Numbered from the stretch's first letter, positions 15,942 through 24,787 are shown. The stretch: 64,000 bases of DNA from an uncultured Collinsella sp. (GCA_958403385.1 CATXXC010000001.1:121864-185863), one strand, 5' to 3'. Numbers and translations: made by a program. The notes: a model not told the origin generated them from the letters alone.

Positions 15942-16703
15942 CTATTTGCCGTTGGACACGACCGTCTGGCCCTCGACACCGTTAAACCCAAACAGCATGT
16001 CGAGCGCCTGGATGTACCACGGGGCGTCCTTACCGACTTCTTCGATTTCCTTGGCAACTTCGCTGGCCTTCTTAGCGTTCGACGACTTCTTGCTCGAAGA
16101 CGAATCCGAATCGTCGTCCAGGCCCTGCACTTCAACCCTCTTCTCGCCGGGCATCACCAGGCCCAGATCCTCGGACGCCGCATCCTTAATGCCCTCCTCC
16201 GAGAGCAGTTTGTCGACGCTTTTTTGCAGCTCATCATTGTATTGCTGACGAATCTCGACCTGCTTGGCCAAGATATCGCTCGAACGCTTTGCCACGTACA
16301 GATCGCGCACGGGGAAATACAGGCTCACGAGCACCAGGGCAACGACAATGCCGATGAATAGCCCTCGCTGAGGACCGTGGGTAAAGTCGTAGATCGCCTT
16401 GACCACCGCGTTGTCGTTGGCGTAGTGCATAAAGTCCGAGCCCGAAAAACGGTTCGAAGGCCTGCTCGACCTATCGTGCGATTGAGCCGACGAGCGCTGA
16501 GCATGCGACGAACGTGCCGGGCGCACTGGTCCATCTGTCGAAGTATTCACTTGAGCATTGGGGCGCGAGGTACTTGTCGGGCGCTGCATGGAGCGGTCGG
16601 CGCCGGCGTAGGCGGACCCACCGAGCTGCACCGTGCGCGCACGGCGAGGCGACGGCTCACGCGAACCGGCGGAATAGTACCTGTTGTCGTAAATCTGATC
16701 CAT
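15942..16703 (-). CDS. Septum formation initiator family (DivIC/FtsB-like) protein
   Basis: A 253-residue bitopic membrane protein, likely part of the cell-division FtsQ/FtsB/FtsL complex. The cytoplasmic N-terminal part (about 1-108) is polar and rich in Ser, Arg and Pro. A single helix follows (about 112-132, GLFIGIVVALVLVSLYFPV), then a coiled coil with the family pattern YVAKRSSDILAKQVEIRQQYNDELQKSVDKLLSEEGIKDAASEDLGLVMPGE, and a Ser/Asp/Lys-rich linker to a short hydrophobic tail. The gene order eno, divIC-like, ppx on one strand is the common actinobacterial arrangement, which supports the call. The ATG at 16703 is chosen because the preceding frame is outside the conserved part. Confidence 0.88.
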   Translation of the reverse strand: MDQIYDNRYYSAGSREPSPRRARTVQLGGSAYAGADRSMQRPTSTSRPNAQVNTSTDGPVRPARSSHAQRSSAQSHDRSSRPSNRFSGSDFMHYANDNAVVKAIYDFTHGPQRGLFIGIVVALVLVSLYFPVRDLYVAKRSSDILAKQVEIRQQYNDELQKSVDKLLSEEGIKDAASEDLGLVMPGEKRVEVQGLDDDSDSSSSKKSSNAKKASEVAKEIEEVGKDAPWYIQALDMLFGFNGVEGQTVVSNGK

Positions 16704-16793
16704 GTGCGCCTTGTGCGGTTGAGGTTTGTTTGCGCTAAGTATTCTAGTTATAGCACGAGCGCCCGCACCGCCTTCGCCAGCCTTTGCTCGACA

Positions 16794-16826
16794 TAAAAAA
16801 GGCGCTGAGTCATATGGCCCAGCGCC
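16794..16826 (-). terminator. Terminator of eno
   Basis: GGCGCTG / CAGCGCC stem (16801-16807 and 16820-16826), read on the minus strand into TTTTTT (16794-16800). Confidence 0.85.
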
Positions 16827-16899
16827 CAATGGTGCTCAACAGCGCCCGGCTGGAGCAAGGCAAATCCGAGTCTTCCCCGCCCCCGCGACCTCCGCGTGC

Positions 16900-18189
16900 C
16901 TAGCGAATGTTGTAGAACGCGGCCTTGCCGGCGTAACGCGCGCTGCCCTCGAGCTCGTCCTCGATGCGGATGAGCTGGTTGTACTTGGCGATACGGTCGC
17001 TGCGGCACGGGGCACCCGACTTGATCTGGCCGGCGTTGACGCCCACGACCAGGTCGGCGATCGTGGAGTCCTCGGTCTCGCCGGAACGGTGGCTCACGAT
17101 GCAAGCGTAGCCGGCCTCCTTGGCGGTCTCGATGGCCTCGAGCGACTCGGTGAGCGTGCCGATCTGGTTGACCTTGACCAGGATCGCGTTGGCGGCACCC
17201 AGCTCGATGCCCTTCTTGAGGCGCTCGGTGTTGGTGACGAACAGGTCGTCGCCCACCAGCTGCACCTTGTTGCCGATGCGACGGGTCAGCTCGACCCAGC
17301 CATCCCAGTCCTCCTCGGCCATGCCGTCCTCGATGGAGATAATGGGGTAGGTGTCGACGAGCTTCTCCCAGTAATCGACCATCTGGGCGCTCGTGTACTC
17401 AACACCCTCGCCCTTGAGCTCGTACATACCGGTCTCGGCGTTGTAGAACTCGGTCGAGGCCGGATCCATGGCGTACATGAAGTCGACGCCGGGCTTAAAG
17501 CCAGCCTTCTCGACGGCCTTGGTAATGTACTCGAACGGCTCGGCATTGGTCTTGAGGTTGGGCGCGAAGCCGCCCTCGTCGCCCACGCCGCCGCCAAGGC
17601 CGGCCTCGTGCAGCACGCCCTTGAGGGTGTGGTAGACCTCGGCGCACCAGCGCAGGCCCTCGGCAAAGCTCGGAGCACCCACGGGCATGATCATGAACTC
17701 CTGGAAGTCAACGTTGTTGTCGGCATGCATGCCACCGTTGAGGATGTTCATCATGGGCGTGGGCAGCAGGTGGGCGTTAACGCCGCCCAGATACTGGTAC
17801 AGCGACAGGCCCGCCGACTCTGCCGCGGCGCGGGCAACGGCCAACGATACGCCCAGAATGGCGTTGGCACCGAGCTTGGTTTTGTTGGGCGTGCCGTCGG
17901 CGGCAATCAGTGCAGCGTCAACGGCACGCTGATCGAAGGCATCGAGGCCCACGACGGCATTGGCGCACTCGTTGTTGACGTGCTCGACGGCTTGCGAAAC
18001 GCCCTTGCCCAGGTAGCGACCCTTGTCGCCGTCGCGCAGCTCGCAAGCTTCGAAAGCACCGGTCGAAGCGCCCGAAGGCACCATCGCGCGACCGAAGCTG
18101 CCGTCCTCGAGCACGACCTCGACCTCGACGGTAGGGTTGCCGCGGCTGTCGAGCACCTCACGACCGTAGACGTCCAAAATATCGCTCAT
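16900..18189 (-). CDS. eno: Enolase (phosphopyruvate hydratase)
   Basis: Glycolytic enzyme that dehydrates 2-phosphoglycerate to phosphoenolpyruvate; 429 residues, full length. The N-terminal domain starts DILDVYGREVLDSRGNPTVEVEV. It shows the active-site loop SGASTG, the acid/base Glu region (GDEGGFAPNL), magnesium ligands Asp/Glu/Asp in AMDPASTEF, SIEDGMAEEDWDGW and VGDDLFVTN, and the enolase signature ILVKVNQIGTLTES. GAGGGAGA precedes the ATG. In this fermentative organism the enzyme also feeds PEP to the many PTS systems in the window. It has its own terminator. Confidence 0.99.
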   Translation of the reverse strand: MSDILDVYGREVLDSRGNPTVEVEVVLEDGSFGRAMVPSGASTGAFEACELRDGDKGRYLGKGVSQAVEHVNNECANAVVGLDAFDQRAVDAALIAADGTPNKTKLGANAILGVSLAVARAAAESAGLSLYQYLGGVNAHLLPTPMMNILNGGMHADNNVDFQEFMIMPVGAPSFAEGLRWCAEVYHTLKGVLHEAGLGGGVGDEGGFAPNLKTNAEPFEYITKAVEKAGFKPGVDFMYAMDPASTEFYNAETGMYELKGEGVEYTSAQMVDYWEKLVDTYPIISIEDGMAEEDWDGWVELTRRIGNKVQLVGDDLFVTNTERLKKGIELGAANAILVKVNQIGTLTESLEAIETAKEAGYACIVSHRSGETEDSTIADLVVGVNAGQIKSGAPCRSDRIAKYNQLIRIEDELEGSARYAGKAAFYNIR

Positions 18190-18331
18190 GTTGTCTCCCT
18201 CTCACTTGGAAACGGGTTGAATGCTTGGCGACGCGGCTTGCACGCTGCAGCGGCGCGCAGGTTCATAAGTTAGCCTTGTCGCACTTTTTGCATTATGCCC
18301 TAAGTTAGCCGAGGGATACACTTGATTTTCG

Positions 18332-18377
18332 AAAAATTTAGCGGGAACGATGAGGCGTGTCAGCCCGTCGTTCCCGC
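18332..18377 (-). terminator. Terminator of the yfcE-mazG unit
   Basis: GCGGGAACGA / TCGTTCCCGC stem (18341-18350 and 18368-18377), followed on the minus strand by TAAATTTTT. Confidence 0.85.
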
Positions 18378-18381
18378 AGTC

Positions 18382-19242
18382 TTACTCCCCTGCCTTTGCT
18401 GCGTCCCACAGGTCGTTGAGCCCATGGGTCGAAAGCTCGGCAAGATCAACGTGGGCATCGGCCGCCATCTGTTCCATCGCAGCCCAGCGACGGCGGAACT
18501 TTGCCGTGCTGGCACGAAGGGCGCTCTCGGCGTCAATGCCCTCCTTGCGCGCGACGTTGACCAAGGCAAAGAGCAGGTCGCCAAACTCCATTTCGCGCTC
18601 GGGCGAGCCAGGGGCCTCGGCCTCAAACTCGGCACGCTCCTCGGCGACCTCGTCCCACACATCCTGGACCGTCTCCCACTCAAAGCCCACGGCAGCCGCC
18701 TTGCGCGACACCTTCTGGGCCTGCATCAGCGCCGGCAGATGCGTGGGCACGCCATCGAGCAGACCCTCGGGCGCGGCCTCGCCTGCTGCCACAGCCTTGT
18801 CCTTGGCGGCCTTCTCGGCAAGCTTGACCTCGTCCCAGATCTTGAGCACCTCGTCGGAGCTCTCGGCATCCGCATCGCCAAATACGTGTGGGTGGCGGCG
18901 AATGAGCTTGGCGTCAATATCGCGCGCCACGTCGGCCAGCGTAAACTCGCCGGCGTCCGCCGCGATCTGCGCATGCAGCACGACCTGCATGAGCACGTCA
19001 CCCAGCTCCTCGCGCAGGTGAACCGCGTCGTCCGCCTCGATGCAGTCGAGCGCCTCGTAGGCCTCCTCGATCATGTTCTTGCCAATGCTGCGGTGCGTCT
19101 GCTCGCGGTCCCACGGGCAGCCGTCGGGCTGACGCAAGCGCCAGACGGTCTGCACCAGATGTTGTAGCTCGGCCGACGCGTCGACCAGCGTGGACAAATC
19201 GCGCGAGCCCTCGGCATTTTGCTGAGCCATGTGCTGCGCCAT
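18382..19242 (-). CDS. mazG: Nucleoside triphosphate pyrophosphohydrolase MazG
   Basis: Hydrolyses non-canonical or surplus NTPs to NMP and pyrophosphate. The 286 residues contain two tandem MazG helical domains. The first (about 25-130) has CPWDREQTHRSI, the EEAYEALDCIE Glu cluster and LREELGDVLMQVVLHAQIA. The second (about 170-270) has VGFEWETVQDVWDEVAEERAEFE and EMEFGDLLFALVNVARK with the matching ExxE-type metal ligands. The gene starts 2 bases after the end of yfcE, its GGAGGAGG site lies in the yfcE tail, and the two are translationally linked. The unit ends at the hairpin 18332-18377. Confidence 0.95.
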   Translation of the reverse strand: MAQHMAQQNAEGSRDLSTLVDASAELQHLVQTVWRLRQPDGCPWDREQTHRSIGKNMIEEAYEALDCIEADDAVHLREELGDVLMQVVLHAQIAADAGEFTLADVARDIDAKLIRRHPHVFGDADAESSDEVLKIWDEVKLAEKAAKDKAVAAGEAAPEGLLDGVPTHLPALMQAQKVSRKAAAVGFEWETVQDVWDEVAEERAEFEAEAPGSPEREMEFGDLLFALVNVARKEGIDAESALRASTAKFRRRWAAMEQMAADAHVDLAELSTHGLNDLWDAAKAGE

Positions 19243-19244
19243 GG

Positions 19245-19793
19245 TTAGTCCTCCTCCAGGATCACGTGGCGGAACGCTCCGCCCTCGTAGATGCCGTAGC
19301 TATGCGTGCCGTCCTTGGGGATGCTCACGCTGCCGGGGTTGAAGAGCCACAGGCCCGGGTGTGCGGCGCTTTCCTCGTTGACCTTGATGTGCGTATGGCC
19401 GTAGACGAGCGCGGAGCCCTCGGGCAGCGCGGGCGCGTGGTCGACGCTGTTGTGCATGCCGGCGCCAAAGACATGGCCGTGCGTCAGGAACAGCTCGCGG
19501 CCGGTCTCGTCGAACAGCGTGGCGTAGTCGGCCATGATGGGGAAGTCGAGCACCATCTGGTCGACCTCGGCGTCGCAGTTGCCGCGCACCGCGACGATGC
19601 GGTCGGCCAGGGCGTTGAGCAGCGGGATCACGCGCTTGGGGGCGTAATCGCGCGGCAGGTCGTTGCGCGGACCGTGGTAGAGCAGGTCGCCCAGCAGCAC
19701 AATGCGGTCGGGCTGCTCGGATTCGATGGCGGCGACCAGGCGCTCGGTCCAATATGCCGAGCCATGGATGTCGGAGGCGATGAGGTATTTCAT
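19245..19793 (-). CDS. yfcE: YfcE-family metallophosphodiesterase
   Basis: Small phosphodiesterase of 182 residues, the family's usual length. Metal-binding motifs appear in order: ASDIHGS (about 6-12), LLGDLLYHGPRN, VRGNCDAEVD, LTHGHVFGA and YGHTHI, ending with the typical LFNPGSVSIPKDG. Members hydrolyse phosphodiesters with manganese; the natural substrate is unclear. It overlaps functionally with mazG in one operon, both handling phosphate esters. A start at 19793 is supported by GAAAGGATC upstream. Confidence 0.93.
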   Translation of the reverse strand: MKYLIASDIHGSAYWTERLVAAIESEQPDRIVLLGDLLYHGPRNDLPRDYAPKRVIPLLNALADRIVAVRGNCDAEVDQMVLDFPIMADYATLFDETGRELFLTHGHVFGAGMHNSVDHAPALPEGSALVYGHTHIKVNEESAAHPGLWLFNPGSVSIPKDGTHSYGIYEGGAFRHVILEED

Positions 19794-19853
19794 GGGGAGA
19801 TCCTTTCGAATGGGGTTGATATGGCTGGGCGCAGGATGTCGCCACCGGCCGCG

Positions 19854-20339
19854 TTACTCAAATCGCAGTGCCACGGCTTGCGCCGCCTGCATCACGCGCT
19901 GGAGCGGCACGTTGTGCTCACGGGCAAGGCGGGCGCAGTCCTCGTACTCGGGTGCCGCACGCTCACTGCCGTCGGGCAGGGTGGCCACCTTGACGGACAC
20001 CTCGCCCCATGGCGTCGTTACGCGCTCAAAGCGGCGTGGCAGGCAAACGCGCTCCATAACCTGGCGACGGATACCATTGGTCGTGGTTTCCAAAAAGATG
20101 ATCGTCTGCAGACGCTCGATATCCTCGTGAGCACAGATTACCTGTAGCTGCCAGCTGGGGCGGCCTTTCTTGCAATAGAGGGGCAGCCAATGCACCTCGC
20201 GCGCACCCGCCTCGCGCAGGCGGTCGGCAGCGTAGGCGAGCACCTCGGGCGACGCGTCGTCGATGTCGCATTCCAGCTTGACGATGGTCTCGGGCGCATC
20301 GGTCTCGCAAGACAGCGGAGATGTGCTATCGCATGGCAT
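19854..20339 (-). CDS. larC: Stand-alone LarC C-terminal domain (nickel insertion) protein
   Basis: Corresponds to the C-terminal (LarC2/DUF111 end) part of LarC, which inserts nickel into the pincer cofactor of lactate racemase. The 161 residues show VKLECDIDDASPEVLAYAADRLREAGAREVHWLPLYCKKGRPSWQLQVIC, the strongly conserved start of this domain, and EVSVKVATLPDGS followed by APEYEDCARLA near the end. The N-terminal LarC1 half is absent here and no larA, larB or larE is nearby. In lactobacilli LarC1 and LarC2 are joined by a programmed frameshift. Start at 20339: AAAGGAG precedes ATGCCATG by 9 bases; no LarC1 motif is present in the bases upstream. Confidence 0.82.
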   Translation of the reverse strand: MPCDSTSPLSCETDAPETIVKLECDIDDASPEVLAYAADRLREAGAREVHWLPLYCKKGRPSWQLQVICAHEDIERLQTIIFLETTTNGIRRQVMERVCLPRRFERVTTPWGEVSVKVATLPDGSERAAPEYEDCARLAREHNVPLQRVMQAAQAVALRFE

Positions 20340-20475
20340 ACGGTCCGGCTCCTTTCCGCACGGGCTCGTTTTGTTCATCCAAACGCTAGCACATCGCAGG
20401 CTGCGCGAGTGTGACGGCGCGTGATGAGCGCGATTTTCCTTGTCGACAAGAAACCGACACTCCACCGCCCCGGCC

Positions 20476-20540
20476 AAACATGTACATCAGCCTCCAAACA
20501 TGTCATTATTTGTCGGTTTTGGAGGCTGACGTACACGTTT
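20476..20540. repeat. Intergenic inverted repeat, single copy
   Basis: Arms of 23 bases at 20476-20498 and 20518-20540, matching at 21 positions, with core CATCAGCCTCCAAA, enclosing a 19-base loop. It fills the middle of the 329-base gap 20340-20668; outside it I see only the start-site elements of the PHP gene (TACAAT at 20630-20635). Confidence 0.75.
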
Positions 20541-20668
20541 TGAGAGCAAGCGAGGCCGCACCACGCGCCGCGCAACCTTTCCAATCGATTTCGATCCCCG
20601 GCGTGCCCGGCGTGTTGAGAGCTGCGCCATTACAATGAAGCGGATTCGCTTGACGCAAAGGAGCCGCT

Positions 20669-21580
20669 ATGCCCATGTGCCCGCTGGTCGATTGCCATAC
20701 CCACACCTCGTTTTCGGACGGGCATGCCTCGTTTGAGGACAACGTCCGTGCCGCTGCTGCGGCCGGCTGCCGCGTCATGGTCTCGACCGACCATCTCACC
20801 CTGCCCGCCAGCATGGATGCTAACTGCGAGGTGCAGGTTACTGAGGGTGACCTCCCGGCGCATCGTCTGGCTTTTGAGGACGCTCGCAATCTTGCCGCTC
20901 AGATTGCGCCAGAACTCACCTTTATCTACGGTTTCGAATGCGATTGGTACGAGGGCTGCGAGCCTTTGGTTGAGCGCTGGTCCCAGGGCGCCGTCGTGCG
21001 CCTGGGCAGTGTGCACTGGATTGGCAACCCAGGCGATATCATGGCCGGTGCCGCGGGTACGGCGGGAACGGAGGACGTCGCTCGTCCCGATACGCCCGAT
21101 TCGCGCTGCGGCTGGATCGACGATGACACCAACCTGCACGTTTGGGAAAACCTGGGGGTACGCGGCGTGTGGGAGCGCTATGTCGATGACTGGTGCCGCG
21201 CCTGCGAGAGCCCGCTCAACTTTGATGTGATGGCTCACCCCGACCTGGTCATGCGCTTTTCGAAGGAAGGCTTTGCGCCCGATTTTGACCCCGCACCGTT
21301 TTGGCAGCAGATGGCAGAGTGCGCGCACGATACGGGCCGCCGCGTTGAGGTCTCGACGGCCGCACCGCGCAAGGGCTTGGGCGACTACTACCCCGCAACC
21401 GGTCTTTTGCGCTGCTTTGACCATGCCGAAGTGCCGATCACCTTTGGCTCGGACGCGCACCGCGCCTGCGATATCTGCTGGAACATCCGCGAGGCCCAGG
21501 CGCACGCGTACGACTGCGGTTATCGAACCTTCGACATCCCCCACGCCACCGGCGAATGGGAATCCACGCCCCTCGCCTAG
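20669..21580 (+). CDS. hisK: PHP-family histidinol-phosphatase
   Basis: Dephosphorylates L-histidinol phosphate, the eighth step of histidine synthesis. The 303-residue PHP-fold protein has the trinuclear metal motifs: VDCHTHTSFSDG (about 7-18), STDHL, a Glu in YGFECDWYEG, SVHWIG, MAHPDLV and the final TFGSDAHRACDI. The length and motifs fit the HisK/HisJ class. No hisN or hisB-phosphatase occurs in the adjacent his operon, so this convergent gene fills the missing step. AAAGGAG precedes the ATG; TACAAT at 20630 may be its -10. PHP proteins of other specificity exist, but the position argues for this role. Confidence 0.88.
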   Translation: MPMCPLVDCHTHTSFSDGHASFEDNVRAAAAAGCRVMVSTDHLTLPASMDANCEVQVTEGDLPAHRLAFEDARNLAAQIAPELTFIYGFECDWYEGCEPLVERWSQGAVVRLGSVHWIGNPGDIMAGAAGTAGTEDVARPDTPDSRCGWIDDDTNLHVWENLGVRGVWERYVDDWCRACESPLNFDVMAHPDLVMRFSKEGFAPDFDPAPFWQQMAECAHDTGRRVEVSTAAPRKGLGDYYPATGLLRCFDHAEVPITFGSDAHRACDICWNIREAQAHAYDCGYRTFDIPHATGEWESTPLA

Positions 21581-21592
21581 CCATCCCTTCAT

Positions 21593-21661
21593 AAGTTGCG
21601 GTGAAATAGGGATTGTTTTGCTTGATGAAGCGCTTAAACAGTCCCTATTTCACCGCAACTT
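21593..21661. repeat. AAGTTGCGGTG inverted-repeat element, copy 2 (perfect)
   Basis: Perfect 20-bp inverted repeat AAGTTGCGGTGAAATAGGGA (21593-21612) against 21642-21661, loop of 29 bases. It lies between the converging PHP gene and hisE, so it can end either transcript. Confidence 0.88.
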
Positions 21662-21683
21662 CCATGACCCCGTCACACCAACA

Positions 21684-21704
21684 AAGACTGTCCCAAACGA
21701 CTAG
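21684..21704. repeat. AGACTGTCCC-type short repeat, copy 2
   Basis: Reads AGACTGTCCCAAACGACTAG then T, one base different from the minus strand of 5113-5133. The hisE stop codon (21701-21703) lies inside it. Confidence 0.6.
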
Positions 21705-22018
21705 TGGCGGCGGGCGTTGAGTTCGCCAGCCAGCTCGTCGAGGGTGATGCCGTAGCGCTCAAGCGTCACGAGCAGGTGGTAGACCAGGTCGCCGGCCTCG
21801 TAGCGGATGTGGTCGTGATCGTTATCCTTGCAGGCCATGATCACCTCGCTCGACTCCTCGGCAAGCTTCTTGAGCAGCTCATCCTCGACGTCGGTCAGCA
21901 GACGCGCGGTATAGCTCTCCTGCGGCGATGCATCACGACGACCGTGAATCACCTCGGCCAGACCTGTCAACGTCTCTCCGATATTTCCATCCTGAACGTT
22001 TGCGGTGCGCACACCCAT
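21701..22018 (-). CDS. hisE: Phosphoribosyl-ATP pyrophosphatase HisE
   Basis: Second step of histidine synthesis: PR-ATP to PR-AMP and pyrophosphate. The 105-residue all-helical MazG-like fold has the metal-binding Glu residues in VEDELLKKLAEESSEVIMACKD and the Asp in RYEAGDLVYHLLVTLERYG. Last gene of the his operon, 46 bases after hisI. AAAGGA lies 7 bases ahead of the ATG. It is separate from hisI, unlike the fused HisIE of enterobacteria. Confidence 0.96.
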   Translation of the reverse strand: MGVRTANVQDGNIGETLTGLAEVIHGRRDASPQESYTARLLTDVEDELLKKLAEESSEVIMACKDNDHDHIRYEAGDLVYHLLVTLERYGITLDELAGELNARRH

Positions 22019-22064
22019 AGTTCAATCCTTTCTGGTTGGCCAAGCGCCTAGTCGAGCGCCCGTC

Positions 22065-22394
22065 CTACGCGAGTTTCTTAAAGAAGCAGGTACGGTTGCC
22101 GGTGTGGCAGGCCGGACCCGGCGAGTCGACCTTGACCAGCAGCGTATCGCTATCGCAGTCGGCCCAGAGCTCCTTGACCTCCTGCATATTGCCGCTCGTC
22201 GCGCCCTTATTCCAGAGCTCCTGACGGCTGCGGCTCCAAAACCACGTGGTACCGGTCTTGAGCGTCAGCCCCACCGAATCCTCGTTCATCCAAGCAACCA
22301 TAAGCACCTCGCCGGTGTCATATTGCTGAACCACACAAGGAATCAATCCTTTGGCGTCGTATTTAAGATCCGCTGGAGTAGTAATTTCTCTCAT
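22065..22394 (-). CDS. hisI: Phosphoribosyl-AMP cyclohydrolase HisI
   Basis: Third step of histidine synthesis, opening the adenine ring of PR-AMP. The 109 residues contain the family motifs VVQQYDTGEVLMVAWMNEDSV, WFWSRSRQELWNKGATSGN, the Asp-rich DCDSDTLL metal site and zinc-binding Cys residues (ADCDSD, GPACHTGNRTCF). The ATG at 22394 follows GGGGA; the frame is open to 22463 but that part lies in the structured intergenic element and lacks homology. Same operon as hisF, with a 142-base gap that carries an inverted repeat. Confidence 0.96.
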   Translation of the reverse strand: MREITTPADLKYDAKGLIPCVVQQYDTGEVLMVAWMNEDSVGLTLKTGTTWFWSRSRQELWNKGATSGNMQEVKELWADCDSDTLLVKVDSPGPACHTGNRTCFFKKLA

Positions 22395-22430
22395 TTCAAT
22401 TCCCCAATTTAAACATCGCCGGTCGGCGAG

Positions 22431-22530
22431 GGTTGTCCAGGTGCCCGAGATTCCGAGCGACAAGCCCGACGACGCGTACTTAAGTACGCGAGGAGGGTTG
22501 GAGCCGGAAGGTCGGGTGCCTGGACAAGCC
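22431..22530. repeat. Inverted-repeat element inside the his operon (hisF-hisI gap)
   Basis: Outer arms TTGTCCAGGTGCCCGA (22433-22448) and TCGGGTGCCTGGACAA (22512-22527) pair at 14 of 16 positions. A central perfect palindrome GCGTACTTAAGTACGC lies at 22474-22489. The element occupies most of the gap between hisF and hisI and would form a branched hairpin in the mRNA. Confidence 0.8.
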
Positions 22531-22536
22531 GCAGCA

Positions 22537-23319
<783 letters not shown>

Positions 23320-23322
23320 GGG

Positions 23323-24066
23323 CTATTCCTCCCCTCGAGCGGCGGCCAGCGCCTGGGCCAACGTAAAGTTGCCCTCGTAGAGCGCACGACCGGTAATGGC
23401 ACCTTCAATCGCGCCCTCACCCACCGCGGCCAGTGCGCGGATGTCGTCGAGCGCCGAGATGCCGCCCGAAGCCACGACGGGAAAACCCGCGACCTCGGCC
23501 ACATGGCGATACGCCGCCACATCGATGCCCGTCTGCATGCCATCGCGCGCGATGTCGGTATACACCAGATGCTTAAAGCCCAACTCGGAAAGCTGTGCCA
23601 CGGCATCGTCGAGTGCCACGCCCGCGCCATCACGCCAGCCGTTCACCTTGACCTGGCCGTCGCGCGCGGCAATATCTGCCACCAACAGCTCGCCAAAGCC
23701 TTGGGCCGCCACCTCGGCAAAACCCGGCTCGGTCACCAGCACCGTGCCCAGCGCAATGCGACGCGCACCGTAGCCGGCCAACTCGTCGATGCGCGCGAGC
23801 GAGCGGACGCCGCCGCCCACGTCCACAGACAGACCGTCGACGCCGCAGATGGCCTTAATCGCCGCCGAGTTAGCAGCGCGCGCGTCCTCGTCCTCGCCAA
23901 AGGCGGCGGACAGGTCGACGACGTGCACCCAGCTCGCACCCTGCTCGGCAAACGAGCGGGCGACTGCCACGGGGTCGTCGGAATATACCTTGCAGCGGCT
24001 GCGGTCGCCGCGCTCCAGGCGCACGACCTTGCCGCCGATCAGATCGATTGCGGGAAACAGGATCAT
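23323..24066 (-). CDS. hisA: ProFAR isomerase HisA
   Basis: Amadori-type isomerisation of ProFAR to PRFAR, fourth step of the pathway. TIM barrel of 247 residues with the catalytic Asp near the start (LFPAIDLIGGKVVRLERGD), VHVVDLSAAFGE, VDVGGGVRS, the second Asp in VYTDIARDGMQTGID and VVASGGISALDDI. In some actinomycetes PriA combines HisA and TrpF activity; this cannot be excluded, as no trpF is visible in the window. Overlaps hisH by 4 bases (ATGA), so it is translationally coupled. Confidence 0.97.
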   Translation of the reverse strand: MILFPAIDLIGGKVVRLERGDRSRCKVYSDDPVAVARSFAEQGASWVHVVDLSAAFGEDEDARAANSAAIKAICGVDGLSVDVGGGVRSLARIDELAGYGARRIALGTVLVTEPGFAEVAAQGFGELLVADIAARDGQVKVNGWRDGAGVALDDAVAQLSELGFKHLVYTDIARDGMQTGIDVAAYRHVAEVAGFPVVASGGISALDDIRALAAVGEGAIEGAITGRALYEGNFTLAQALAAARGEE

Positions 24067-24764
24067 CGGCCAACCTCCTCGACGATGTTGACGAAGTTCT
24101 TAAGGATACGCTGCCCCAGCGCGGAGGATTTCTCGGGATGGAACTGACAACCCCACACGTTGCCGTGGCGCACGATGCACGGGAAGCTCCGCGTATAGTG
24201 CGTGCGCGCCAGCACATCGGCGGCATCGGCATCGTCGGCCACCGCGTAGCTGTGGGTGAAGTACATGTTGGCACCCTCGGCAAAACCAGTAAGCAGCGGA
24301 TCGGCCGCACCGGCGGGCGTCATGTGCACCTGGTCCCAGCCCACGTGCGGCACCTTCAGGCGACTCGATTCCAAGCGCGTGCACGAGCCACGCATAATAC
24401 CCAGGCCATCGACCCAGGGACCGCCAGCCTGCTCGGGGGTGCTGCCATCGGCAACCGCGCCCTCGTCCGCAGGCACGCCCTCGTTGCCGCGCTCAAAAAA
24501 TAATTGAAGGCCCAGGCAGATGCCGAGCAGCGGAGTTCCAGCGGCAACGGCGTCGAGCACGGCCGCCTCCTCGCCGCTCTGGCGCATAAAGGCGATCGCG
24601 TCATAGAACGCGCCCACGCCCGGGATGACCAGGCCGTCGGCGTTGCGAATCTGCTCCGGGTCGTCCGATGTGCAGGCGGCGGCACCGGCGCGCGCAAGCC
24701 CGCGCACGACGCTCGACAAGTTGCCCTTGTGGTAGTCGACCACCACGATCTTCGGTTCGCCCAC
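24063..24764 (-). CDS. hisH: Imidazole glycerol phosphate synthase glutaminase subunit HisH
   Basis: Class I glutamine amidotransferase that feeds ammonia to HisF. The triad is visible: nucleophile Cys in GICLGLQLFF, His and Glu in CQFHPEKSS. Oxyanion-strand motif IPGVGAFYDA and VPHVGWDQVH are typical. There is an insertion after LQLFF (about 25 residues rich in Gly, Asp and Ala) that lengthens the protein to 233 residues against the usual 200. I choose the GTG at 24764: GGGAGGG lies 4-5 bases ahead and the protein starts VGEPKIVVVDYHKGNL, as normal for HisH; the ATG at 24815 lies in the upstream hairpin. Confidence 0.94.
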   Translation of the reverse strand: MGEPKIVVVDYHKGNLSSVVRGLARAGAAACTSDDPEQIRNADGLVIPGVGAFYDAIAFMRQSGEEAAVLDAVAAGTPLLGICLGLQLFFERGNEGVPADEGAVADGSTPEQAGGPWVDGLGIMRGSCTRLESSRLKVPHVGWDQVHMTPAGAADPLLTGFAEGANMYFTHSYAVADDADAADVLARTHYTRSFPCIVRHGNVWGCQFHPEKSSALGQRILKNFVNIVEEVGR

Positions 24765-24787
24765 GCGACCCTCCCTTTTCCCATCAT

